A DNA stretch of 64,000 bases, taken from NCBI GenBank assembly GCA_963556695.1, contig CAUWAG010000003.1:744001-808000 (forward strand), in the 5' to 3' direction. A program made the position numbers and the translations under genes. This DNA is from Anthostomella pinea (lineage: Eukaryota > Ascomycota > Sordariomycetes > Xylariales > Xylariaceae). Shown piece by piece: positions 32,151-43,415 of this stretch (position 1 is the stretch's first letter; every line of letters starts with the position of its first letter). Below the pieces are notes generated by a model. It saw nothing but the letters and a program-made list of their open reading frames with translations, did no database searches and had not been told where the DNA came from.

Positions 32151-32497
32151 CCTGAGGCCCCCCAGCTCCTGCAATCAGCCACTCCCGCGAGAGGCGGTGG
32201 ATTCACCTTGACGAGACCCGGATCCGCGCTGCCTGACGGGAACCTCCAGGGAAGCGGCAGCAACAACACCAACCCTTTTCGACAGGGCCACGCGTCGGAC
32301 CTTCGGATCAGAGCCATCGGCTGGAGAGGGAACGCGGATGACTGGCCAGGGAGCACCACGAGCACCCCCGGATACAACAACGGATACGGTCAGCAGTACG
32401 GCCACGAGGGTAATGGCGATCAACCCTCGAGAGAGTCAAAAGGTCAGGTCCTGAGGAAAGTCGCCCCTAGGACCTTGACCACGAAGATGTTCCAGAT

Positions 32498-35215
32498 ATG
32501 GATGTGCTGTACCTCAAATCAGCGAACACGGGCGGGAATTCTCTCCTACTGCGTGCAACCGTCCGTCAAGGTGGCCGCGGCAAGGTGAATATCGTCACTT
32601 TGCTCGATTCATGGTGTACAGCACTCTCTTTTATGGACACTACTTTTGTGCGAGATCATAATTTTGATATTGTACAATTACTGAAACCAAAACAACTTCG
32701 CCTTGCTGACGGTAAGCGTAGGAACAACGTCACTGAATTCGTCACCGTGACGATGGAGGTGGATGGCCACCTGGAAACCCTGCTGTGCTTCTTGACGGAA
32801 CTGGGCAACGAGAATCCTCTGATCCTGGGCTTTCCATGGCTTCAGACGCACAATCCTTCTATTGACTGGCAGACATGCGAAATAACCTTCTGCTCTGACT
32901 TCTGTAGGAACAATTGCTTCCATGTCCGACCTGTTCAGGTCAGAGGCGGTAGGAAAGCACCAAACCCAAACCAGCACAAGAAGAAGGTCCAGTTCGCTGA
33001 AACTGAACCCCTCCGCGACTGTTCACCTGACGACCTCAAGATCTCTTCAGCAGTCTCTTTCGCATGGTTTTGCCGTCAGAAGGGTGTCACGATATCCCGG
33101 ATCACGGTCAAGCAACTCGAGCAAGCCAGCCTCCCAGAACTCAAGCCCCCAGAACTCTCCGAACACGACATCCGACAGATCCTGACTACGGAAGGGTCGA
33201 CAGAAGAACACAAAGCGAAGCTGGACACTCGGTACCACGTGTTCATGGACGACATATTCGACAAACACTTCCTGAACCGGGTCACGGACAAGGATATCAA
33301 GAAATACCTCAAGGACAAGGAGCCTGCCACGTTCAACAACATTAAGAAGAAGCTGCCACCTGAATACCATGATCTTATCGACGTTTTCCTGCCTTTTGGA
33401 GCAACCACTCTGCCCGAACACCGCTCGTACGACCATCACATTGATATCGAACCCGGCAAGTCCATACCGAACCTGAAAACGCGTCCTATATCCCAATCCG
33501 AGCTCCGAGTCATGAAGAAATACCTTGATAACAACATGCAAAAGAAGTTCATCCGGCCTTCGAAATCGAGATCAGCAGCACCGCTTCTGCTGGCACGGAA
33601 ATCAGGTAGTGGCGTACGAGTCTGCATCGACTATCGCGGCCTCAACGACGTTATGATCAAGAACAGGTACCCACTTCCACTCATCCGCGAGACGCTCGAC
33701 GCATTATCAACGTCCAATATCTTTTCGAAACTGGACGTCATAGCAGCGTTCAACCGGATACGGATTGCAGAAGGCGACGAGTGGAAGACGGCCTTTACGA
33801 CGAGATTCGGCCTTTACAAGACCTTAGTCACACCCTTCGGGCTCTGTAACGCGCCATCAACCTTCTAGCATTACATCAACGACACACTGTACGAGTTCCT
33901 CAATCGATTCGCGTCAGCCTACCTCGACGACATCCTTATATACTCAAAAAACTTCAAGGAGCACAGGGAACACGTTTGCAAGGTGCTTGAGGCACTGAGG
34001 GCAGCGAATCTGCACATCGATATTGGGAAGTGCGAGTTCCACACGACCAAGACCAAGTACCTCGGCCTCATCATATCCACGGACGGCATCAGCATGGACC
34101 CAGAGAAGGTTGACGCGCTGCTTGTTTGAGAGAGTCCACGTAATGTTAAGGACCTCCAGCGCTTCCTGGGCTTCGCAAATTTCTATCGACAGTTCATCCG
34201 CGGCTTCTCGTTAATTACGAGACCTCTGACAGGCCGCCTCAAGACATCAGAACGATGGGATTGGACCCGCGATTGCCAGACAGCATTCCAGAGCCTCAAG
34301 GAGTCTTTCACACGCGCAGTAGTTCTCTCGTACTTCCATCCCGCGAGGCAAACGATGATCGAGACGGATGCCTCGGATTGGGCAGCCGGAGGTGTGGTCT
34401 CTCAGTATGATGACGACGGAAACTTGCACCCCATCGGCTTCTATTCGGCCAAACACACGCCTGCTGAGGCAAATTACGAGATATACGACAAGGAACTGCT
34501 GGCGATCATCAAGGCGCTCAAAAAGTGGCGACCAGAGCTCCAAGGCACAGACGAGCCATTTGAGATCATCACTGACCACAAGAACTTGCAGTACTTCATG
34601 ACGACCAAACTTTTGACGCAGAGACAGGCTCGTTGGGCGGAGTTCCTCAGCCAGTTCAACTTCCAGATTGTCTATCGCAGTGGCAAGCAGTCTGTCAAAC
34701 CTGATGCGCTCAGCAGACGGCCTGGCGACTCACCTATGAAGTTCGACACCACGAACTCTCGTGTGGCGGCCAGACAGCAGACAATTCTCCCAGCTTCACG
34801 GATATCCCCAGGCATGGATCAACAGGACGAGGAGTACTTGTGCGTGTTGGACACCTCCGAGGACCTCGATGACCTGATCGACATAGCATACAGTACAGAC
34901 CCAATGACAAAAAAGGTGGTGAGAGCCTTGCTAATACAGAGATCGTGGCCAAAGACCGTGAAACGATTCATACAAGTGCCATTCGGCGACTGTGAGTTGC
35001 GCGACGGCCGCGTCTTTTACCGCAATAAGCTGTTCATTCTGGAGAACGATCACCTGCGGTTACAGATTGAGTATTACAGGAAGAAGGAAGCTCTCGAACA
35101 GAGGGATTGGCATAAAAGAAGAGAAGAGAGTGAATCAGAGTCAAGTGACGATTCGGACACGGATTCAGATGAGAACTCCACAGAGAGCGACGATACCACT
35201 GATTACGATGTTTGA
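32498..35215 (+). pseudogene. pol remnant: protease, reverse transcriptase, RNase H; integrase deleted
   Basis: The protease active site reads VTLLDSWCTALSF, where DSG is expected. RT: IRPSKSRSAAPLLLARKSGS, VRVCIDYRGLNDVMIKNRYP, FSKLDVIAAFNRIRI, then a TAG at 33866 and SAYLDDILIYSKNF (catalytic YLDD) on the same frame. A TGA at 34127 breaks ALLV/ESP. RNase H: MIETDASDWAAGGVVSQYDD, ANYEIYDKELLAIIKALKKW, TDHKNLQYF. After DGRVFYRNKLFILEND (start of the integrase zinc region) the text passes directly, near 35065, to EYYRKKEALEQRDWHKRREE, a Ser/Asp-rich C-terminal tail. The integrase core is therefore gone by internal deletion. Confidence 0.88.
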
Positions 35216-35259
35216 ATTGCCTCATTTGCGGACAAATGAGGTTTGGAAGAGGGGAGTAC

Positions 35260-35388
35260 TGTCAGGAAGCATCCAGGAGAACAAAGAACCTTCATGTACA
35301 TATACATGGCCTCCGTGCCTGACTAGTATTGCACCTCTCTTCAGAACAACATACCATTTACCCCCCCCCATGGTTCGGCCTTGTGACA
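35260..35388 (+). repeat. 3' LTR of the Ty3/gypsy element
   Basis: 129 bp, almost identical to the 5' LTR. The differences seen are a C/T, a G/T and the length of a C run. The high similarity implies a fairly recent insertion despite the inactivating changes. Confidence 0.9.
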
Positions 35389-35683
35389 GTACACACTGAT
35401 CAAGTACATCTTGATATAGGAGCAGCACACTTCTAAACAGGTGGCCAACTTCGCCAGGTACCAACCGACAAGCACCAGGATACAGTGGTACTTTTGCCAC
35501 ATCGAGTGGATCAGCGGATCACCTCGGTGTCGCGAGGGACAATGACTGTTAGGTGGCAAGGCCTTGTACACCTGGTCAAACAACTAGTCTATCTGGTGCT
35601 CTTAGAGATCCCAAAATGCCGTAGGCATCGGTTGATTGCAAGATCCTCAACTAGCCGTGTACTCTGCGAGCACTAACACAAAA

Positions 35684-36008
35684 TATAGGTGTCACAAATG
35701 GTAATGGTTAGCGGTTTCACGTGTAACTTCCATGCTAAAAATATATACCTAATAACGACGTTCTTATACAAAAGTTCCTATGAAAGTTCCTATCGCGTAA
35801 AGTTCTACCTATTACTATTAATAGATATACGCGGAGCCGCTAACCATAGGTTACCATCCTGGACACCTGTAGGTAGAACGTTACGCGATAGGAACTTTTC
35901 ATAATAAAGTTCTGGTTGCGTATGTATTAGCATGACAGGAAGGGGCATCATATTGGATCCAGACCCATACCCTGGAACCGCTAACCATTGCCATCCTTGC
36001 TACCTGTA
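35684..36008. mobile_element. 325-bp foldback (MITE-like) element with nested palindromes
   Basis: The outer ends are inverted: the left has gtaatggttagcggttt (35701-35717); the right has aaccgctaaccattgcc (35979-35995), extending to about 30 bp with mismatches. Inside, gttcctatcgcgtaaagttc (35791-35810) is inverted at 35877-35896 (acgttacgcgataggaac). A third copy of ccgctaaccat lies in the middle (about 35839). There is no coding potential. It lies about 290 bp after the retroelement. Confidence 0.75.
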
Positions 36009-37203
36009 CTCACTTCTGTCCCCCCGTCAGCCATACTATAATAGTTGAAGGTGTATCGACAACAGTCTTCGTCAACTGATCACTTACGTCGGACTGTCTA
36101 TGATATGAAGTAAACCGAGAGTAGAGACCCATTGCATCCAAGATCAATGAGATGGGTCGCCTAAGAGTCAGTCCCTCAGGGAGGCAGGTCCAAAAACGTC
36201 GCATGCATTGTATTGCCGGTGTCTTGGGATGATCGCCACAGGTCAAGTAGCTGCCTAGACCTGTCACGGGTACGTACCTAGGTACGTACTGTGCCACCCT
36301 ATGTGTATATAACCAGGTCTGGACCCCCAGCTACTTGTTTTCCTTCCTTTTCCTTCTTTAATAGCTACAATATACATTGGTCTACATATCAAGCTCTTCG
36401 GGTTCATCCCTTAGACCTTGTTCGTTACAAGACCCAAGTTTTTGGGATGTATACTGCAATTGTTGCAATTGCACAAACCCCTTACTTAGCTACCATAGCT
36501 TTATTCACATGCACACCGTCAAGCTTCCTTAACGCTACCTCAAAATCCAATGGTTGCGAATATATACCATCCGTATCTCAATAATGCTCCACCATCAAAG
36601 ACCTCCGTGTCTGGGGTAGACGTTTGCTGTTTGCCTTCCAGCTCCGCGTCCATGGTCGGAAGATGTTGATAGTTCGTGGTCTTCACCTTCCACATAAACT
36701 GACAGAAGCGCAAGACGATTCTGCTAGGACAAGTGATGCTGACAGGTTCAATTAGGTCGCGGTTGAAGGCCTGCCGCAGGTGTCCAACACATGCATAAAG
36801 CAATATACAGCGCTGAGACTCCGTACAACGGGGGTATCCGTATAACGGTACTGAAATAAAACCCCTTCAAGGCACTAAACCGGAAGAGGTATCATCAACG
36901 CAGTTATTTTAGGATCATCTGCAGAGCGTACTACGTAGACGTAGGCAGCCGACAGGATTTGAACCTTACACATCGCGATGACGACGACATTTCCCTACGC
37001 AGATGGAACGGACTCTTCAAGGTTACGGTAAGGCAAACATGGTTGGCGCAGGAGCACTAATAAGTTCTGTCGCAAAACCGGCCACCCTTATACGACAGAT
37101 AGTGAGGCACTACGTCACGGCTGTCTAGGTACCTTGCTACGCCTTCGCCTTTCCCGTGTTTTGTCATCCAGTCTCGCGGGCCCTCGCGAACTTCGTCGGC
37201 GTT
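36009..37203. other. intergenic, promoter side of the Zn2Cys6 gene
   Basis: No gene is supported. The minus-strand frame 36540-36803 has partly protein-like composition but no motif. A tRNA-like ggatttgaacc near 36955 does not fold into a tRNA. Confidence 0.45.
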
Positions 37204-39678
37204 ATGGACGCAGGCCAGACCGCGAGCAAAGACTCATCACCAGTTGATGCACCGTCTCAACCTCAACCTCAACCCCAACCCCAAGCCAAGCCGCTGAGCT
37301 GCACGTCGTGCCGGTCGCGAAAGCTCAGGTGCGACAGGCAGCACCCGTGCCGGAACTGCGTGCGTTCCGGAGCCGACTGCATCTTTCCGGCGCGGAAGCG
37401 GATCCAGAGGCCGAGGAAGACCAAAAACTCGGAATTGCTCCAGCGATTGAACCGACTCGAGTCTATCGTCGGGAAGGTCGGCCTCGCAAACTTGGAAGAT
37501 CAGCTAAGTGGCGACGGCCCCGAGAATGCTGCCATTCAAGGAGACCCGGCAACAGCGCCTCGCGCTCATCCCGTGGTTGCGGGATTTGCAGGTCCTCCCG
37601 AGGGGCAGGCAAGCCAGTCCCGGCCGCAGGATAGTACGGCCTCGCGCTATCTCAGCGGAGAGTTCTGGTCAAGCCTTTGTGACGAGGTTGGAGGTCTGAA
37701 GCAAGCATTGGAACAATCGACAGATTCGGATGACGATGAGCCATCCGCGGAGACCACTCCGGAGTCGGCTGGCGATGCCTCCGTATATCCAGGCATGTTA
37801 CTTGGGGCGATGCCGGGCGCGAGATCTCAACATGTGGAACATCCATCTCCAGAGCACATTCGCTACCTCACCGCCACCTACTTCAAAAACGTCGATCTGC
37901 TCCTGAAGATTTTGCACAGACCTACAATAACCGTCGCTCTATACCAGCTCGCCGACTCGCCAGAGACCGAATCCCAGCTCGCGCCCGAACGCGCTGCCCT
38001 CTTCTTCTCCGTCTATTTCGCGGCCATTAGTAGCCTCTCGCTAGAGGAATGCCTGACGCATCTGGGCCAAAGCCGCAGCGACCTGAAGCAGACCTACCAG
38101 GCGGGCGTGGAGCGCGCCCTCGCCCGCGCCGACTACCTCAACAGCACCAGCCTGGAATCGCTCCAGGCGCTGACGCTGTACGCATGCTGTCTGCGCAACC
38201 ACAGCGGGGGCTCGCGGTCCTCATGGGTGCTCCTAAGCTTACCAATCCGGCTGGCGCAGGCGCTGAACCTGCACCGGGACGGAGATGGCAGCCAACTCCC
38301 CCCCTACGAGGCCGAACTGCGCCGTCGCCTCTGGTGGCAGCTCATCGTCATGGATGTCCGGGCAGCGGAGGACAGGGGCACGATGGCGATCATCGCGCGA
38401 GACAGCTACGATACGCGGCTGCCGCACAACATCGACGATGCCGAGTTCGGGCCCGAGAGCACCGTCCCCCTCGTCGACCGCGCAGGGCCTTCAGACGCGA
38501 CGTTCAGTCTGTGCACGGCTCAGAGCTCGGACATATTCCTCTATCTTGAGCATGGCCAGGAGGCGGGTTCCGCGCGGCCGGCGCAGAGCGTGGAAGAAAC
38601 CATCCGTCACGCACAGCATCTAGAATCGCAGTTCGTGACGGGAGCCGACCCGAGCCATAAGGCGTCTTACCTCGCGTCCGTGACGGTGCGGCTCATCATC
38701 ATGAAATTATGGCTTATGCTGCATTACCCGCTGCACGGCCGACGGGCAAAATCCATAGCGAATTCGACTTCGGCTGCAGCAGCAACATCGTCATCACAAT
38801 CACCACCACCTGCCTTCACATCAGCCTCTCCAACATCGTCAACAGCAGCAGCAGCAGAGGCAACAACCACAGCCACAGCACCAGCACCCCACCCCCAACC
38901 CCACCAAACCACCACCGCCCCCGTATCCCGCGAATCCGTCCTCCGCCTCACCACCAAAATCCTAGAAGAAACCCAACAAGGCCGCGCCAACGCGGGCGCC
39001 TTCGCCGAGTCGTTCCGGTGGTGGCGCGACACGTACGTGCAGTGGCACCCTCTCGCGGTCGCGCTGGCCGAGCTCTGCGCTTCGCCGCGCGGCGAGGCCG
39101 CCGACCGCGCCTGGGCCGTCGTCGACGGCGTCTTCCCGGTATCCAGCGAGATCATCGCCGACACCAAGCGCGGCACGCTGTGGCGACCCATCCGCAAGCT
39201 GCACAAGAAGGCCCGGGCCGCGCGCGAGGCCGCGCTCGCCGTCGACAGGGCCGCGCCGCCCGGGCTCTGGGGAGGCGGGTTCACGCTTTATCCTGGCATG
39301 CCTGGGTTGGATCTGAGGCCGGGTGGTGGCGGAGGGGATGTTGCAGGGGGAGGGGGAGGGGGCGACGGCATGGCCTTGGACCCGGCGATTACGGCTACTG
39401 CTGCTCCTGATAATGCTTCTATGATGAGCCAGCCGATTGTGCCGCCGGATTTGGGCGGCCTCAATCTGGACATGGCGCCAGGGGCGGTGTCACAGGAATG
39501 GCCGGTGTCACAAGAGTGGCTGGCGTGGCCGGACCTCAACTTTGATATTCCCAGCTTCAACATGCCTATAGCAGGCACCGCGGGTATGGACACAATGGAC
39601 TGGAGCACGTGGGATGAATTTGTACTCGATACTCACGCCGATGCACAATCAATGCGAGGGTCGAGCGAATGGAGCTAG
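37204..39678 (+). CDS. Zn(II)2Cys6 fungal transcription factor
   Basis: 824 aa from ATG 37204; the frame is open slightly further upstream, but without an ATG. A Gln-Pro repeat precedes the binuclear zinc cluster CX2CX6CX6CX2CX6C (residues about 33-60: CTSCRSRKLRCDRQHPCRNC, then VRSGADC). A short coiled-coil linker follows (LLQRLNRLESIVGKVGLANL). The central Fungal_trans domain spans about residues 225-420, with the hallmark LPIRLAQALNLHRDGDGSQL and YEAELRRRLWWQLIVMDVRA. The C-terminal part holds a Ser/Ala/Thr-rich low-complexity stretch, a Gly run and an acidic, aromatic tail (MDWSTWDEFVLD) that could activate transcription. The protein is nuclear; target genes are unknown. It is not next to an obvious biosynthetic cluster. 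No intron is needed. Confidence 0.93.
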   Translation: MDAGQTASKDSSPVDAPSQPQPQPQPQAKPLSCTSCRSRKLRCDRQHPCRNCVRSGADCIFPARKRIQRPRKTKNSELLQRLNRLESIVGKVGLANLEDQLSGDGPENAAIQGDPATAPRAHPVVAGFAGPPEGQASQSRPQDSTASRYLSGEFWSSLCDEVGGLKQALEQSTDSDDDEPSAETTPESAGDASVYPGMLLGAMPGARSQHVEHPSPEHIRYLTATYFKNVDLLLKILHRPTITVALYQLADSPETESQLAPERAALFFSVYFAAISSLSLEECLTHLGQSRSDLKQTYQAGVERALARADYLNSTSLESLQALTLYACCLRNHSGGSRSSWVLLSLPIRLAQALNLHRDGDGSQLPPYEAELRRRLWWQLIVMDVRAAEDRGTMAIIARDSYDTRLPHNIDDAEFGPESTVPLVDRAGPSDATFSLCTAQSSDIFLYLEHGQEAGSARPAQSVEETIRHAQHLESQFVTGADPSHKASYLASVTVRLIIMKLWLMLHYPLHGRRAKSIANSTSAAAATSSSQSPPPAFTSASPTSSTAAAAEATTTATAPAPHPQPHQTTTAPVSRESVLRLTTKILEETQQGRANAGAFAESFRWWRDTYVQWHPLAVALAELCASPRGEAADRAWAVVDGVFPVSSEIIADTKRGTLWRPIRKLHKKARAAREAALAVDRAAPPGLWGGGFTLYPGMPGLDLRPGGGGGDVAGGGGGGDGMALDPAITATAAPDNASMMSQPIVPPDLGGLNLDMAPGAVSQEWPVSQEWLAWPDLNFDIPSFNMPIAGTAGMDTMDWSTWDEFVLDTHADAQSMRGSSEWS

Positions 39679-39905
39679 GTAGCACATGGCACTGTACTGA
39701 TAGCCGTACCATATCTCAAAGCCAAACAAATTCCACTTCACGCAGAAACCAGGATATGCTCAATTGTGGATGCATTGGTTCCGCCCTATCTATAGAGAGC
39801 TACCTCATGCCATATGAATCATGCCATATGAAGTTTTCCGCAATTCCGTAGTAAACACCGGCAAAGACCATTCCCAAACCCCCCACAGGAACACGAGAAA
39901 CCACC
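39679..39905. other. 3' regions of two convergent genes
   Basis: 227 bp between the transcription factor stop and the eL20 stop. It contains a tandem catatgaa duplicate near 39808-39830. Confidence 0.5.
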
Positions 39906-40964
39906 TTATGCGAATGTGGACGGTCGGGTAGCGCTGAAGATCTTCTTCGTGCTGGTACGGGGAACACGGTGAGGCAGAGGGAAGGAGAGGCCCTTGGCGA
40001 CGAGTTGCTTAATGTAAGGGCGCTTGATGTCATCGGTCTTCTCGATTTCGACGACGCGGAGGATCTGCAAGTATGTTAGTCACGCAAGACACATCTGTAG
40101 TTGTCGGGGATTCGTACGTGGATCGATCGGAAACGAGATCGGTGGCGGGCAGCCATGTCCTGGTACATGGCCTCGACAGCATCCGTTCTTGACATCTCAC
40201 GGTACTCCTTGTACATGTTGTGGGTACCGGAGCGCGAGTCGTATCGGATCCAGATACCGAAGTTCTTGACGCGAAGGGGGTTCTTCTCAGCGATCTGCAA
40301 GCAATGTGATTAGCCTCCGTGATCCCGTCATCTCTTCAGTGTGCCATCCAAGACGTACCTTGTTCAGGCTGATAATCTCGCCGTTGGCCTTCTTGACCTT
40401 CTTCAGCTTCATCAAGAAGTACCAGAAGCGGGACTTGGCGACGACCTCATTCGGGGCGAAGATTCGCATCCGGTAGAGCTTGGGGGTGGGGTTCGCCTCG
40501 GAGGGCAGGTGGCGGCCGATGACCTGGTATTCCTGAAGACGACCTGCCGCCCACATGATTAGCAACAGTCCATTTGCGACAAATGCAGCCCATCGCGAAA
40601 ATTGATTTCCAGTCTTTGGTCGGGAAGTTCGCAAGCTTCCGACGTCGTGATGCGTAGTTTCCATGCGTTGAAACGTTGCTGCAATAGGAAGCCAGAGCAG
40701 AGGCGTGCAGTCCCTGGCCAGAAAGAGAACGTTTGACCATCGAAGCAAACCCTGTCTTTTCCCCCGCCAGATGGCAATCTTTCGAGTCATCCACCCCAAT
40801 GCGAAGGTCGTGTCCTGTCATCATCTCTCTCGTAGGCTGCTGGGTGATGATTGCTTCTGCTCGTGGCTCTAGCTCGTCGCGCGAAATCGTCGTCGGTCGC
40901 TGATCGCCTCGTCCCTCACATCGACAGTACCGGAATTGAAAGGAAAGTAGTTGCGCTTACCCAT
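39906..40964 (-). CDS. RPL20: 60S ribosomal protein eL20 (L18ae/L18A/L20)
   Basis: Four exons: 40964-40961, 40543-40359, 40294-40118, 40064-39906; 174 aa, the normal size. The first coding exon is only ATGG, followed by a long 417-nt intron (GTAAGC...GGCGGCAG), a layout common in fungal ribosomal protein genes. The protein starts [20 protein letters not shown], then [55 protein letters not shown] and FPLPHRV, ending RPSTFA, all hallmark sequences of the family. All downstream introns are 53-64 nt. It acts in the large ribosomal subunit. It shares a 554-bp divergent promoter with the PCI-domain gene on the other strand. Confidence 0.97.
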
Positions 40965-41518
40965 CTAGAATGATGTTAGCTGTCGCCAGTAGACGTATTC
41001 AGAGCGTGCAACCTACTGTGACTTGATGTTGGTCGTGCTGTCGTGCTGCGATTAGTAGTAGAGAGAAAACACCGGGTTCCTTCAAGTGGTGGATGCGGTC
41101 TTGGGGCTTCTCGGCTACCAGAAACTTTTTGGTAAATTTTGTGCTGAGGGTTTCTCGCCCTAGCAATTTGTGGCATTCTGTGGCCGTGCAGCCGTTCCCC
41201 TCTGTGGCTAGTGTGGCTGACGGACCAGATAGTGGGGTGGGGATCTGATCGTGTGGTCAGTGCGGCCCTGTTTCTCCCATCAGTTCGTTCGGCCAATCAA
41301 GGTGGAGCAAACCGTCATTCCAAAGAATGCCGCTCTTTCTTGTAAGGAGTCTCCTGGCTTACACCTTATGACCTTTGGTGCCTTCATGCATTATCGAAGA
41401 TGTCAGCTCATTCAATCAACCCTTTCAGTCCTTCATATTCTCTTTGACAGCCTGTTCACGGTTTTCTGATGACCTAGAAGACTTCCATACCCTCTTCAGT
41501 AGACCGGACCCATCAGCC
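40965..41518. promoter_or_regulatory. divergent promoter between eL20 and PCI-domain genes
   Basis: 554 bp between the two start codons, which point away from each other. It must hold both promoters and leaders. No TATA box stands out. Confidence 0.6.
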
Positions 41519-43415
41519 ATGGACAGCCTCATTAAGGAATTCAATGCGGCTTATGCCGCCATGAAAGGCGATCAGCTTGCCGAGACCATTCACCCAGACA
41601 TAGAGCGTTATTCGCACAAGCTACGAGCAATCTGGGACCGCGGAGACTTGCGCTCCACCACGGCCGACCTCAACTTCTTGTTCTATCAAGACAAGTCACA
41701 TGCGAATCTCTCCAAGGCGGAGGCTACTGGTTGGTTTGAGATCTACCTCACCTATTGGAAGGCTGTAGGAGAGATCCTCGCTGCAGAGGGCCTACGGGGT
41801 AATGTGAAGGTATGTTGGAGGTATTCTAGTCATTCAAACTTCAGGTTGATGAATCGCGGACCCTCAAGTCAACCGGGACACCGCTCCTTTCCCCCTTGCC
41901 CTCTTGATATGCTGACCGAAACTAGGGTTCTTGGACGCAAGTGTATGTCAAATGGAAGGAGCTCACACTCCTCATCATCCGAGGCTACTCGCATTACGAG
42001 TTTGAGAACTGGACGATACCGTGCTTGTACGTTGCCGGCAAGTACCTGCGGCTGTATGCCATGCGAGCCGACGCGGAAAAGAGCAGCAGCAATGATGATA
42101 CCGCGATGACTGGGTTCCAAGATGATTTCGACCCGGAAGCCGAAGAGAACAAGCAGCTTGAAGACTGTGCGAGACATCTCAACCGCATCTTCCAGATCTG
42201 TCTCACTGACAGGTAAACACTGCACCGTGACCATTCACCGGGACCTGGCTGACGTACGAACAGAGCCCCCCTGGAAGAGTCCCGCAAGTGGGGCGTATAC
42301 TATGCTATCAATCTACTGTTCAAGACTTACTTCAAGCTGAACTCGGAACCCCTATCGAAGAACGTGCTCAAGGCCATCTCGGCGGGCCGGTCAGACATAC
42401 CGTTGATCGACAAGTTCCCAAAGTCGCAGCAGGTCACCTTCAAATACTACGAGGGTGTCTTGTCTTTCCTGGAGGAGAACTATGTGGAGGTGCGATACTA
42501 CTCTAAAACTTAGTTGACTACAGATAACTGATACACCTCAAGGCTGAGAAGCATCTTACGATGGCATGGCTGATGTGTCATAGGGATGCGCAACGGAATC
42601 TCGAGTAAGCTTCTTACCTGAGCGATTCTTCTTGGCTCATTGTCTGACACGTAATAGGCTCATTCTCACCTACCTCATCCCGTGTCACCTGCTCACCACA
42701 CACACCCTGCCTAGCGCGCAGTTGCTGGAACCATTTCCCCGGCTACAGAAGCTCTTCATACCACTGGCAAATGCAATCAAGGGAGCCGACCTTCGTGCAT
42801 TCGACCATGCCTTGCGCGATGGAGAAGACGAGTTCATCAAGCGACGTATCTATCTGACGTTGGAGCGAGGCCGCGACATTGCGCTACGTAATCTATTGCG
42901 CAAGGTCTTCGTCGCGGGAGGTTTCGAGGAGTCCAAAGATGGCGCCCCGCCCGTTCGTCGCACACGAATACCCATCGCCGAATTCACGGCGGCGATCAAG
43001 ATCAGCAGTGGGGAGGATATCGATGCGGACGAGGTCGAGTGTCTCATGGCCAACATGATCTACAAGGTAAGCGCATCTCTCTTCCACTGTCTTCACTGCC
43101 CGTCTGCTTCGTGTGCCTTTTCAGTGTGTTGGCATTGGGTGATTCACACCAGGTCTTGGAATATTCGTCCCTTGATAGGTAGTCTCGGAGGGCTTCGTCA
43201 CTTTATAGCTGCCTCGTCAGCTTCCTATCCCGCAACCACACCTCTTGGGGTAGTGGTCCGTTGTCACCTCTAATTGGCCTGCACCCGATCCTACTTGAGC
43301 GTGACTCACTGACGGTGTGAACCTATCACAGAACCTCATGAAAGGATACATTGCTCACGAGCGCGGCTTCGTCGTACTGAGCAAGAATGGTGCCTTCCCC
43401 GGGACCAACGTGTGA
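41519..43415 (+). CDS. PCI-domain protein of the CSN12/Thp1 (PCID2) group
   Basis: Six exons: 41519-41809, 41926-42212, 42264-42489, 42543-42604, 42658-43066, 43332-43415; 452 aa, the usual size. All introns are GT-AG and all joins keep frame. Marker segments are [80 protein letters not shown]; and [20 protein letters not shown]. The PCI winged-helix part follows ([60 protein letters not shown]). The group includes CSN12, associated with the COP9 signalosome, and Thp1 of the TREX-2 mRNA export complex; length and sequence fit CSN12-like proteins best. Nuclear role inferred. The last intron (265 nt) is long for this window. The gene looks intact. Confidence 0.92.

Larger units (their letters stand above)
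30810..35390 (+). mobile_element. Ty3/gypsy LTR retrotransposon, 4.6 kb, defective
   Basis: Two LTRs of about 130 bp enclose gag and pol remnants in the order gag, protease, reverse transcriptase, RNase H. The integrase catalytic domain is missing. The flanks share tacac (30805-30809 and 35390-35394) if the LTR is taken as ACTGTCA...GTGACAG, a plausible 5-bp target duplication; the ends overlap with similar sequence, so the exact border is ambiguous. Several TAG/TGA codons look like C-to-T or G-to-A changes. The element cannot move by itself. Confidence 0.9.

Noticed and set aside
36930..37020. Possible tRNA on the minus strand (GGTTCAAATCC string)
   Set aside because: A CGTAGG/CCTACG pairing exists, but spacing and arms do not fit a tRNA.
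38709..39410. 233-codon frame inside the Zn2Cys6 gene
   Set aside because: Out-of-frame reading of low-complexity codons; the main frame is continuous and carries the family domains.
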